From Sarcomyxa edulis (lineage: Eukaryota > Basidiomycota > Agaricomycetes > Agaricales > Mycenaceae): a DNA stretch of 64,000 nt. This document shows positions 45,923 to 56,526 of this stretch, piece after piece. The notes below the pieces were generated by a model, which worked only from the letters and a program-made list of their open reading frames with translations, was not told the origin of the DNA and did not search any database. The translations under genes and the position numbers were made by a program. Numbering within the stretch: the stretch's first letter is position 1; every line of letters begins with the position of its first letter. Where the stretch lies: NCBI GenBank assembly GCA_009761415.1, contig QUOL01000010.1:868001-932000 (forward strand), given 5' to 3'.

Positions 45923-46955
45923 ATGGGCTCTATCGATGAATTTGCTGAACTGAACGCCATCGCAGTATACTGTGCTTCATCGCCCGGGAAACGTCCTGAA
46001 TATCATCAGGCAGCCATGTGTGAGTATGGTTCTCTACGTGCTAGGCCGATCTCAGAATGACCTGTTTCTCCTGGTAGCCCTGGGCCGTGCTATGGCGGCG
46101 AACAACCGACCCCTGATATACGGGGGTGGATCTAAAGGTATAATGGGGACGATATCTGGATCTGTACTAGAAAATGGGGGCAAAGTTACGGGCATAACAC
46201 CATATGCCATGGTCGCAGACAAAGTTTCCCCTAAAAATGTCGGCACGAACGAGAAAGGTCGCGAGAAGGTAGCTAGATTTCTCTATTCGTATGTGCTTGA
46301 TCTGACCGTATACCTTATTCAGGTCGAAACCGTCAGTTCAGGCTTTGAATCATTATATTGCCAGGTCAGCGTGATTGACCATGATGTTCTCGACCGATAG
46401 ATTTTAGTCAATTCCATGCATGATCGCAAGGTGGAGATGGCGAGACGCTCAGGAGCATTCATAGGTCTTCCCGGAGGGTTTGGGACGTTCGAGGAAGTAT
46501 GTGCCTATTGAGAGACATCCTCAAGCGAACCTCCGAGCTAATGACTCATTCTGTCAGGTCCTGGAAGTCAGTACCTGGACGCAACTTGGCATCCACAATA
46601 AACGTTCGTTCGCCTATATTTATTGACGGTTCAACCATCCTTACTCGTCATCTCTTGTCAAGCTGTGATTCTGATCAATGTCCTCTCATTTTGGGAGCCT
46701 CTCCGCCAATTAATCCAGAACGGCGTGGAAGAAGGATTGATTCAGCCACATAACGCATCTCTCGTTGTTTTTATTGACGGACCTTCCGAGCACGAGCTCC
46801 ACGCAGAGTTCGATTGGGGTAAAGCGGCGTTGGAGGCTATCGACGAGTGGCGTAAGGAGTGGGCTCGTACCCCTGTGAAGCCAATGTTTGATTGGACTAA
46901 GCGTATGGAGTCGAACGGTAACGTCCCAGACATGAGTACCCTCGGTGCCTCATGA
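45923..46955 (+). CDS. LOG-family cytokinin-type nucleotide phosphoribohydrolase
   Basis: The ATG at 45923 gives [20 protein letters not shown], the Rossmann start of LOG proteins. After an intron (GTGAGT...GGTAG) the frame reads [21 protein letters not shown]. Then come [20 protein letters not shown], the signature PGGxGTxxE, and, after two more introns, [10 protein letters not shown] and [21 protein letters not shown] enzymes release free base from cytokinin 5'-monophosphates, and are often misnamed lysine decarboxylases. Many fungi carry a copy, with either cytokinin activation or general nucleotide-monophosphate hydrolysis as the role. The active-site motifs are intact. About six exons. 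Confidence 0.88.
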
Positions 46956-47251
46956 TCCTCCTCAGGAGCCTATTGTATACTATAGAGCTATACACTTGTG
47001 TACAGCTGATAAAATCACGTCTAAATGTGCTTACAAAACCATGAAGACAAACGTATGTATAACCAATCGCTTCATTCATATTGCACATTAAGAAACAGAT
47101 CATACAAAGTCAGAGAGTGTCGCTAGGAAGCCTATATTACAACAGAGATAGTCCGGGGGCGTTAAGGTCGTAAAGAGGAAGACGATGGATTATAAAGAAC
47201 GGTTGAAGAGAAAAATAAATAGGTAGAAGCTTCCAGCCGTGTCCATACAAC

Positions 47252-48853
47252 TCACCAACCTTCCTGTCCCGGAATTCTGCCCCTGAAGTTGCATTCTACC
47301 AACAAGGGCACGATAGCATCATCCGGTTCCTCGTAGAAATCCATGAACACCCATCCTCGGATACGTTGTTCCTTGTATTCCGCTCCCGAGTCAGCTTCGT
47401 TTTTCTCCAGATCACGCTCACGTTCGTCGAAGGCTAAGTGAGTGCTACCACTGAGGATATCCAACAACCATTTCCCAATCCGGCTGTTGACACCTTCGAC
47501 ACCTAATCCCCATTTAGGCCATCCGAAACCTTGGGCCATTGTAGGAGGAACCGCGAGTGGAAACGATGCAGCGGAGAAGAATGTAATCCCCAAGGAGGGC
47601 ATTGGTGGGTTGTTTGCGGGTGGGAGGAGGATTTCGGTGGCGAGAGAGACTTTCTCTGGAATAGAAAGAAAGGACGGTACGTCATACCTATATGTTGGTT
47701 TGGACAGATGAGGATAAGTATATATGTCAGCGCAGCAGGCGGACTCACCAATCGTGGGTGCGAACAAGGGTGTTTTTGCAATCCCATGAGAATCCGTATT
47801 TCTCACTGTCAGGCCAGATCGTAGGGTGGATTCCAAGACCCTCAAGACCATCTTCCCAACCGCTTCCGTCGCCTCCAAACCGACTGAACATGATAACTTT
47901 GCCCCTCACCTCACCTAGCGTCGGTATTCTGTTCTTCAAGAACCACATATCTACACCGCCGGGACCAGAGAATATTTCCTCGTGGACTAATTTAGAGAAA
48001 CTTTGAGCGGAAGTGGTGGTGAAATCCTCTTGTTTGATAGACATGACTATTGTCTCTCGGCAGGTGTCCGGGGCGTTGAGGAATGCATGAAGAGTAGCTA
48101 AGATATGTTGGAAAGGGGTTCGTTGCGGATAACTGCCGTGATACACTATCAACCGTGATTTGATGACAGCAAGGCGAACGTCTAGAACTCTGATTCCTGT
48201 CTGAAGTTGAATGGCGAGTGGCCTCGATAGGGATTGGCATTGAGATATGGGCCATCCGTAAAATGCAAGACTGTTGGGATATTTAGCATTCCACTGGATT
48301 GATAGAACGACCAGGCTTACGAATCGTGTGTTCCTTTTGAGAGTACAAATGTCAGAAGGTAGTAATTCAGAAGACACTGACAACGACGTTACCTGGAAGT
48401 AGAACCGAAGACAAAGGAACGGAGTCAGGTATGTCCGAGAGAAAGTTTGCCATATGACGGCGAGGAAATATCAGTACAGTGTGATGATTTCTGGACACCT
48501 TCGGGTCCTGTCAGTATGAGCGACGTCGTAGCTTCGGTAGCACTCACCCTGTTGCAGTATATTCTCCAAGGACAATCCGGGGGTGCGGCGATTGCCCTCC
48601 AGGACGCACTCAAAGCCATGGTAAATTGGATAGCGAGGCTATTCGGATGTATTGTCCATGCCTCCTGCTTCGTCTCCTGCTTCGTCTCTGAATGAGAAGC
48701 AATGGACAAAGTCAAGTTGGAGTAGTGTTCAGGCAGGTCGGTCGTTGTGGTCGACGACGACAAGACCGTCAAATGACCATCGAGGACGTTAGCGGTGTCC
48801 CCATGGCGGCATAATATATCTGTCGAAGTCAAGTTCTGGAGGGTAAGACGCAT
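47252..48853 (-). CDS. PI-PLC X-domain-like phosphodiesterase
   Basis: The ATG at 48853 gives MRLTLQNLTSTDILCRHGD, an N-terminal domain without recognised family. The X domain starts at SVLLPGTHDSLAFYGWP, with the first catalytic His, then TGIRVLDVRLAVIKSRLIVYHGSYPQ with the Arg and the second His. It continues ETIVMSIKQEDFTTTSAQSF and GVDMWFLKNRIPTLGEVRG, then WLLDILSGSTHL and a C-terminal WVFMDFYEE. No signal peptide is seen, so it may be cytosolic or associated with membranes. Members of the group cleave phosphoinositides or GPI-like lipids; the substrate is inferred. Three introns. An upstream in-frame ATG at 48955 is possible but gives an unusual leader. Confidence 0.85.
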
Positions 48854-50202
48854 GATTGTGTGAGAGGAAAGGAGGGAGGATGTGGTCGGAAAGAAAGCGG
48901 TGGACTCGGAGAGAATTCCATTTCTGAAGAACGTTCGTTTTGAGAAATTCAACACTCCATCTTGCTCTCCAATGCTACCATATTTTTGCGATTTCTAGCT
49001 TCCCTCATTGCGCGATTGCAAGCGCAGTCTCGAATCTAGGCGTATAAACGAGGTATGCACGATAGCTCATCGCTCGACTTGTAGGGTTCAACCGAATTAG
49101 CACAATCGTCGAAACTGGGACGACGACGTGAAGCTTGCTGCCCGAGATCTATCTTGCGTCGTGCAGAAGACCAAAGAACTATTCTCGAGGACGACCGTTC
49201 TTTAAACGTCGTGCAGTCATGTTCAAACAGACACCCATCTCTCCATACTTCCCAGAGGCGACCCTCGAAAATGGGGCACGCTGGAATCTCGCTGGATTGT
49301 ATCGTGAACACCATCGCTGGACTTCGCACTGACAGTCTGGATCGTCTCCAGAACAGCGTTGTGGAGATTTTGACACACTTCTGCTCGGATATATTTTGAA
49401 TGGGTGGACTCTCTGGAGTACGGCTCTTCACCCAGGCTCACATTCTCGACACCACGGTCAATATCTTGGATCAGTGCGTAGGCAAGGAAAATTCTCCCCT
49501 GTGAAATGCCGTCCCTGTTGGGTTCCCGCTGCTCTGTCAACTTTGGCCTCTTTCAAGTCGGAGCTCAATCTTCACGGTACAACATTTCCATCACGACCTA
49601 TATACCGCAATATCGCGGACGAACCACTAGACTGTTCCTGTCACTTCGTGGACTGGACGGGAGCGACATCAGAACATATCGAGAAAATCGCGGCAATGGA
49701 CCTCGAAGAGAATCGTGTCGAAACGCACGATGAAATCCCCATCTAGCTATGTTTCGTGTCACGCTACCTCTTAGCAATTCGTCGGTGTGCACGTTCTTCA
49801 TTGTTTCTCCTGTTATACATGATGTATATCGCGGCGATCCGTGTAGAATATTGGTGCGTCCTGAAATTTGAAGGCTGAACAGAATATACAGCCGAGGACT
49901 CTCTTGATTGTAACGTGGTCTACTTATCTTCCGCTCACACTCATAAAGGATATATACCAACTCTTTATCTCCATCTGCTTTTGTACATTCCTGATGTACG
50001 GTCCAAAAAGGAAAATGGTCTCGAGTTCCCGCTTCTTGAGCCGTTTCTACTGTCGAGTGCAATTTTAGCACCCTCCCGAGCCATATATCGACAGGACCGA
50101 GGATATATGCATGCAAAATATTCTTTGGACGTTCTGTAATATGGAATGAATTCAGAATCGCAGGCATATATCTGGGATAAATTCTATACCTACTCGTTGG
50201 CT
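48854..50202. other. Region with no confident gene
   Basis: About 1.35 kb between the PI-PLC-like gene and the first zinc-binding protein. Plus-strand frames near 49200-49380 (GISLDCIVNTIAGLRTDSLD) and 49398-49630 (LFTQAHILDTTVNILD, with a good GTGCGT donor) look coding-like but belong to no family I know. A minus-strand frame covers the same bases. A decayed third zinc-binding copy at about 49180-49380 was considered and not accepted. Confidence 0.3.
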
Positions 50203-50798
50203 TCAAATTCTTGTTCGTTTGCGGGGTCGCTCGCTCGGGACATGAACACCAACTTTGCATTCTTCGGCGGTCCCGATATCCTCGCAGCAAGTCCAGACAA
50301 AAATCTCCGGATAATTCTTCAGGTTCTCCTCCGTAGCCATTGGTCCGTCGCAGTGTGCATTCCAAAAAGCGGCATATATATCATCTTCGTCCGCTTCCAT
50401 CTCACCTATGATACACGAACATCAGATGTATATGCGGACAGCAGAGACGTTACCTACCAGAATGATAGCGGCATTCGAGTTGCTTTCGTTTAGAATTGAC
50501 ATCGAAATCCTTCTTGCAATTTTTACACGTCTCCCATCGTTGTATAACTCCTGGATCTTCCTTGCGACCCGTAGGTAGTAGCTCCTCGCAAAGTTCCTTC
50601 TCTATTTCTGGATGTTTGTTTGCGAGTTTGATCACGAGTTTTCGCAGTTTGTCGGGTGAAATGGTGTCAATCGCAGCGTGCAATTTGTTCCGCGATTCGG
50701 TGTCAATATCAACAACTGACACATGCTCCTCAGCAGCATCGTCATGCTCGCTGGTACTGGTGTTATCCTCCGTAAGCGTCCGATCAATGACTTGACAT
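50203..50798 (-). CDS. Small Cys/His zinc-binding protein, copy 1 (start frameshift)
   Basis: The frame reads VIDRTLTEDNTSTSEHDD, LRKLVIKLANKHPEIEKEL, then WETCKNCKKDFDVNSKRK and CRYHSG. An intron leads to DDIYAAFWNAHCDGPMATEE and FVWTCCEDIGTAEECKVGVH, ending RPRKRTRI. The CxxC, CxYH and WTCC...C...H sets are the pattern of a small fungal zinc-binding protein. Copy 2 (51243-51803) begins MPNLGTIDLTLTDDE. Here the matching ATG at 50798, in good context (AAACCATG), is out of frame by one base and meets a stop after MSSH. A likely 5'-UTR intron (GTACGA...CTGCAG) lies just upstream. Either the gene is broken at its start, or another start exon is used. Function unknown. Confidence 0.6.
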
Positions 50799-51242
50799 GG
50801 TTTGTTGATCTGAAGAGACTGCAGAATACGATGTTCAGTCAGGAAAGAAGACAACACAATCAAGCTTCGTACCAGAATTTATTGTGCTCACGAGAAAGCC
50901 TTTGCGAGGAACTCTGATGATGATGCCTTGTGAGACGTTGTCAACGACTTGGGACGAGTTGCTCAGCTGAAATGGTTTCGATTCCGCGGCGGCTTCAATC
51001 AACGCGTCTCGTCACACCAACGTGTCGCCGTGACGCTGCCTCACTTGTAAGTATGTAGACTTAGAAGACACCCATGTTCGTGTATGAAGGGCATTGCAAA
51101 AGATGAGAAACTCTCGAGTCTCCGAAGTCAATTGATGATAGTAAAGAAACTTTTCTGGTATATTACAGTTCTGAAGGGTATATGGAGATGCATATTCGAA
51201 GACAATCCTGTAAGTGAGACTCGGACGCACCACGGTGCAAGT

Positions 51243-51803
51243 TCAAACCCGTGGTCGTTTTCGGGAATGGACCGGAGCGTGAGATCCTTCTACACATCCG
51301 TCATTTTCACCGTTCTCTTCGCAGCAGCTCCATCTAAAGTTATCTGGATAATCTCGGCGTGTTTCAGCGGAGTCTTTAAATCTTCGACCGTCCTCGTCAA
51401 AGTCATCAAAAGCAGCCCAATCAACATGCAGGGGACCTGGTTTACAGTTAAGATACTACAGACGCAGATAATAGAATGGTAAAAGAGACAAACCTGGATG
51501 ATACAAGCACTCACCAAGCTGTCGCTCTACATTGGCATCAAATTCCCCCTTGCAATGCTTACATTTCTCCCAACGAGGCCCTAACGTTCGATTCCGCTTG
51601 CGCGTAACCACGAGTTCTTTAAGGAGGTTTTTCTCCAGCGTCGTGCTCTCTTTAGCTAGCTTGGTGATGACTTCACGTAGTTTCTGATTCGAGACAGAGG
51701 CGATGGCTGAATAGAGCCGTACTCGAGACTCCGCATCAATAGCTGGGTTGACATTGGTCTCATCGTCTGTGAGGGTGAGGTCTATCGTTCCGAGGTTAGG
51801 CAT
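51243..51803 (-). CDS. Small Cys/His zinc-binding protein, copy 2
   Basis: The ATG at 51803 gives MPNLGTIDLTLTDDETNV. A helical region (KLREVITKLAKESTTLEKNL) precedes WEKCKHCKGEFDANVERQL and ECLYHPG. An intron (GTTTGT...AACCAG) restores frame into PLHVDWAAFDDFDEDG, then FRWSCCEENGENDGCVEGSH and HSRKRPRV. The Cys/His spacing matches copy 1, and similar fungal sequences occur as stand-alone predicted zinc fingers. The longer frame that reads through the intron was rejected because it loses the second Cys/His half. It is a tandem duplicate of the gene at 50203-50798. Function unknown. Confidence 0.72.
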
Positions 51804-52346
51804 GATGAGTTTCTATGTTGAATCATTGTGAGTCAGTAAGCAATAGACCGCACCATGGTCGCACTCGTACCTAGAGGGAAGACGCGCACTTGATAGTATT
51901 CGAGGAATATGACTGGCGCAACAAAGTGAAGGAAATTATCTTAGGCTGGGTATCCTTGCATCCTTGAAGGATTCAAATTGTCGAGCTTGTGGTCCGTGAG
52001 AATGAGGCCTGAGGGTCCCGGTCGCGTTACTGCGGTCACTGTGACATTACGCGTACTCGAAGTACTCGGCATGCGCCGAAACTTTGACAACTTGCCAGAC
52101 TCCTCGAGGTCGTTCGTAGTTTGCTGCTTCGACCACCACATTAACTGTCCTGCATGTTCTGACAGTGGTTGAATTTGTCTAAAAGATCATACCTGTCGAT
52201 CTTCCAGTCCCCACTGCTCTGTCCCACGTTTTCAGGATTGTCGCTTATAAGAATCTCCATGATGTGAAATTTTCCGGCGCAATTTTGGCGGAGACTCCGA
52301 CCCCGAAACTTCCAACTTGCATCCTACCGCGACGAGGGGGTGCAAG
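51804..52346. other. Intergenic between zinc-binding copy 2 and MFS1
   Basis: About 540 bases between divergent starts. No supported gene. Short frames on both strands lack motifs. Confidence 0.4.
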
Positions 52347-54253
52347 ATGGCTGATTCTACAACGTACGATGAGAATTCTGAGACCACCATGGACCCACAG
52401 GAGCAGGAAATTTCTGGGCAACCAACTCCCCTTCCCAAATTCCAGCTACTCCTCTTGATGCTGGTACAATTCGCTGAGCCAGTCACCTCGACGGTGATCT
52501 TTCCGTTCATCCCCCAACTCGTCAGAGAATCTGGGATAACCCACGGCGACGAGAAAAGCATCGGATATTATGCTGGAATGATTGTATGTCTTCATCTGTT
52601 TCTGTATCTCGAGGATGGATTTGACAGTACATTTTCCGCATAGGAATCCATTTTCTATTTGGGAGAGTTCGCGTCGGTGTTGCAATGGGGTCACGCCGCG
52701 GATCGTATGGGTCGGAGACCTGTGCTGTTGATAGGTATGTTTGGACTTACATGCGCTATGGTTGGGTTTGGAGTAGCCAAGACGTTTTGGGCAATCGGTG
52801 AGTACTCGTGTCAAACCTGCTCGAACTGTGATATCATATCCATTCCATCCAGTTATCTGCCGCATGGCCCAAGGTGTATTCAACGGTAACATTGGCACGT
52901 AAAACCTCTCCGAATAATCTCTCGTCTGTCTGTTAACATAAAATTTGGTCTGGCCTGCAGGAGTTACGAAGACAGTCATGGCAGAGGTATGGATATAACA
53001 CTCCTCCGCAAAAGTCTATAACGCTCATTCTCATATCTAAAGATTACGGACTCTACAAACATAGCTGAGGCTTTCAGTCTTATACCCTTCATGTGGACTT
53101 GCGGTTGTGTGCTTGGGTACGAGTCAGTCTTTTGATAGTCAAGTTTGACGTCTGATGTCTTCCGCGCGTCAATAGACCAGTCATCGGCGGGGTTTTCTCT
53201 CGACCTGCAGATCGTTGGCCTGATACACTAGGCAAAATCGCCTTCCTCCGTGAATACCCCTTCTTTTTATCATGCGCCTTAGCTGGTGTGGCCCCTCTAC
53301 TGGCGTATCTTCTGGCTTTCATTGGACTCAAAGAGGTAAGCATCTGTTCTTCATCTGGCGCACCAAGACTCCTCGACTGAGCTTCTCTTCAATAGACGCT
53401 ACCGTCGGCTTTACAGCGAGAACGAAACCGACGAAAACGTCGAGCATCAGTCGATAGCTCTATCAATCAATCTAGTTCGACGTCATCACTCATCGAAAAC
53501 ACCGATTCCCTCGATTATGGCACAGAAGCGTCAGAGCCCTCTCCCGAAATTGAATCCGAAGCCCCCATCCCAATTCGTCAATTACTGTCTGGCCCCCTTG
53601 TCATCATTTATCTCAACCAAGCTTTTCTCGCATTCTTCGATATGTGCTACCAAGTACTTCTGCCTCTCATGTACTCCACATCCATCCCGTTCGGCGGGCT
53701 AGGTCTCACGACATTCGATATCGGAATGATCATGGGCACTTGGGGTGTTTTCAACGGGATTTTCCAGCTCATTGCTCTCCCTCCCTTGTCGAAAAGATTT
53801 GGCTGGCGGAATCTGTACATCGTATCGTTTGCGATGCTAGCCGTTTGCATTGGAACATACCCCGTCCTCAGTATTTTTGCTAGAAAGGCGGGGGCAGTTG
53901 ACTGGCGAGTAAAGTCAGTCATGGTTCTCCAACTTCTCTCGTATTCTATAGCAGAAATCGGCTGGTGTAAGTGGCTCATCTCAATTGTTTGCCGATTGCA
54001 CTACTAACCCTTCGTACCAGCGTGTACTGCCATTTTCACGATCGAGGCTACTCCGAGATCATCACTTAGTTCGGCAAATGCGTTGCTGCAGATGACGAAC
54101 ACCTTCACCAGAGCGTTGGCGCCATGCATAGCGTCTTCGTTGTTTTCCTTATCCCTGGAACGGAACCTCATGGGTGGAAACCTGGTATACCTGATCCTTT
54201 TGCTCATCCATGTCATAGGATTACGGACATCCTTCAAGCTCGCTAAAGCATGA
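52347..54253 (+). CDS. MFS transporter 1, DHA1/ZIF-like type
   Basis: The ATG at 52347 gives MADSTTYDENSETTMDPQEQ, then TM1 (LLLLMLVQFAEPVTSTVIF). Motif A reads GHAADRMGRRPVLLIG after TM2, and TM4-6 include VICRMAQGVFNGN and GGVFSRPADRWPDTLGK. A long cytosolic loop (RNRRKRRASVDSS, then DYGTEASEPSPE) splits the two six-helix halves; the second half has PFGGLGLTTFDIGMIMG and SKRFGWRNLYIV. Eight or so introns. The intron after NI in FNGNI has GCACGT where MFS2 has GTGAGT; it is either a GC-AG intron, or the GTAACA site nine bases upstream is used with loss of three residues. Substrate unknown; relatives move drugs, toxins or zinc-related solutes. Confidence 0.88.
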
Positions 54254-54269
54254 CACTACTACGGTGAAA

Positions 54270-54475
54270 AATGGCTTGCTTAAGATGGGATATCAAATAT
54301 TCCATGCGCCTTTGGGACAACCTCTACGAAGGCTCCGACCGGCCGCTCAGGATGGTAGCTGTTTCTCCAGAAAAGTGACACTTACATACGCTGATCAAAG
54401 TCTCGCAGATACTTACCGTAAATTGTGTAGCTCAGGGTGGCATCGTTGCACTCGACATTTCTGTCACAGATCATG
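54270..54475 (+). repeat. Duplicated spacer, copy 1
   Basis: The sequence after MFS1, containing GGGACAACCT, ACGAAGGCTC, CGACCGGCCGCTCAG and GGTGGCATCGTTGC, recurs with substitutions and indels at about 59100-59290. The homology continues upstream into the MFS 3' end, so a block was duplicated. Confidence 0.75.
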
Positions 54476-54659
54476 CGACTCAACGCAAGGTCTCAGATAG
54501 CTTCGATATATTTAATTTTGTACCACATCTTCTTCTGCACTTGCAAGACGACGCGTATTTGCAGTGACACCAGCCTTGCACATCCGGCGAGTATGAACCG
54601 TCTTGTCTATCCAAGGACTCCGAGAAGCTGAGTATTACCCGACTTGACGGTCTCGGTGA

Positions 54660-55960
54660 TCACAACGATAACGGATTTACCTTGTATGTTAGGAATCCAT
54701 CTTCAATCTGAAAGAACTGCTCGTTGTATCGCAATGGCCGCGCTGGTGATCGTGTCAGCCGGGACTCTTCCTTTAATGGGTATATTTGGCCTTGCGTGCG
54801 CTCTACTTGGGTTTGTGACATCAAGAACACTTCGGGCAATCGACGATTCTTCGTGCTGGAATTGATGAGACGGCCATTCCCACCTTGTATCCAGTCATTT
54901 GTCTCATGGTCCAAGGAGTATTCTACGGCAACATATAAATCGACGTGGACGAGGAGGACGACGCCGACAGGAGAAAGAAACTGTTCCCGGTTCCGACTTG
55001 ATATTTGTTTTCCCCATAGTTCTTCATCTGTATCGTCTTGTCCACGTCCGAATCCTCCCCATGAGGTTGCGTTGGTCCTTCCTCTGCTGGAAATCCGTCG
55101 GCCAGGGTACTCAGCAATGGGTCGTATCGAGAATGTAAGGCAACAAGCGAAACGCCGCTACTCCTAACGAGCTAATTTCGCCGCTGAGTTCTTCTAGGAC
55201 ATAAGGTCTCCCTTGTTCTCCGGACCGCAGCATGAGGTCCCAGTCATGTTGGCTGGGCTGTGTGGCTAGATTTCTTATCGGTTCGGGGGATTCCATACTA
55301 AGACGAGCGTCCCTGGCCGACTTCTCGCGTTCGTCGAGAAGAATCGTGGAACCTTCAAGGACTCATACTCCCATGGACGATGTTAGACCGTTGAAAACAC
55401 GTATGGACTGAAGTCTAAAACCATCTTGATAATTCTAGAAAAAGCCGATCGAGTCATGGGACTGCTCAAAGCAAATTGAACGCCGGGATTTATGAAGGGT
55501 TCCAATCGTCCTATCGATCTCGGGGCCCCTGTGTTTTGACGAAGAAAGGCACGTCACGGATTGTCCACGATCTACAGCCACTAAGCCGAGTAACAATCCG
55601 AGACGCAGGACTTCCTCCTTCAGTGGTTGATGACTTCCTCAGCTTCTCATCCAACCCGCAAAATCAGGTGCCTCACGGGGATTCCTGATATCAGACGCTA
55701 CCGTCGGCCTTGTAGAGGGGCCAAAGCTTCAGCCCCGAGGTTGGTATCGATATCATATCATCCGACTCGATGTGAATGATATCGATGGCGAGGATGACGC
55801 CGCGGTATACTAGCCTCACTCTTAGAGTCCGAAGACACTGTCAAAGCCCCCTTTACCAATGTCTGGTCGCCTTGCCATTTTTTCCTATCTGACCAGGCTT
55901 ACTCGCGTTCTGAGACTTGTGCCATCAGGTAATGCTGCCTCTGATGTATCCCACACGCAA
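54660..55960 (+). pseudogene. Decayed MFS fragment A, interrupted by a retroelement
   Basis: Pieces of a third MFS copy in several frames. At 54680-54950 the motif A and TM4 region can be followed (counterparts of FGLTCAMVGFG and of CRMAQGVFNGN, here CLMVQGVFYGNI). At 55692 homology resumes at ACGCTACCGTCGGC (counterpart of ETLPSALQRE), then runs through the loop and TM7 region to about 55960 with stops and frameshifts. The part lost in between is replaced by sequence carrying a reverse-transcriptase fragment. No functional protein can be made. Related fragments lie at 58615-59060 and 59307-59640. Confidence 0.75.
55473..55688 (+). mobile_element. Ty3/gypsy-type reverse-transcriptase fragment
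   Basis: The frame reads NAGIYEGFQSSYRSRG, then RIVHDLQPLSRVTIRDAGLP and VVDDFLSFS. This is the N-terminal fingers/palm part of a Ty3/gypsy-like reverse transcriptase, where SSYRSRW...RxVHDLQPLNxVTIRDxGxPP is conserved. It starts and ends abruptly; no integrase, RNase H, protease or LTR is seen nearby. It is a dead fragment lodged in the decayed MFS copy, abutting resumed MFS homology at about 55692. Confidence 0.75.
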
Positions 55961-56526
55961 TCGGTTCCATAATTTCCCCTACCATGAGACTAATTGTTAG
56001 GAATAGGAAGGATGTAAATTTATGGGCTGTGCATGCCATTGCAAAAGAAATTGCGTATCGATGCTCTCGGTCCGACTTGCCTTCAACTTCGCATGAATCG
56101 AAAGACCCTATCCCAACAACTCAGACTCAGAGCATGTGTCGATGACTCTGCTAGACGTGTGAGACGCATAATTTACAGTCCAGAAGCCAGTAACATGGTT
56201 CGTTCTCAGTTTGGAAGATAGCGAAGATCCGAAACCTGTTTTCTTGTTCACACCAGGCCCTACAAACTGCGGTTAAGAGAATAGACAAATGAATTCTACA
56301 AGACGGGCAGTCCACCTTCGCACACAGATTCTTCGATTTGATGCATCCAGAATACCCTTGTTTCAAACCTGAGAGCCTTTTGGGGTTATTAGTGTACGCC
56401 ATGGTTGAGCCCTTGCTCTAAGAGGATCATCAGCACCCTGTTCAATGGGAGGAAATGGAACAATTTACTCTTGTAGGGTGTATCGCTTCGTAACCAATCT
56501 GTTGGAATTCACAAGGTCTGGCCGGT
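55961..56526. other. Intergenic, no gene recognised
   Basis: Between decayed MFS fragment A and the kinase-like gene stop. A minus-strand frame at 56151-56402 contains several cysteines but no known motif, and was not accepted. Confidence 0.35.

Noticed and set aside
49179..49380. Possible third, decayed copy of the zinc-binding gene
   Set aside because: A short match (TGCGAAGT...TGGTGTTCACG) resembles copy 1, but the upstream Cys motif region is absent and the match is too short to separate from chance.
49598..50365. Long minus-strand frame of 255 codons
   Set aside because: It runs through the last exon of zinc-binding copy 1 in another frame and has no family resemblance; length alone is not evidence here.
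51225..51300. tRNA B-box-like GTTCAAACCC
   Set aside because: No matching A box or acceptor stem is found, and the sequence lies at the 3' end of zinc-binding copy 2.
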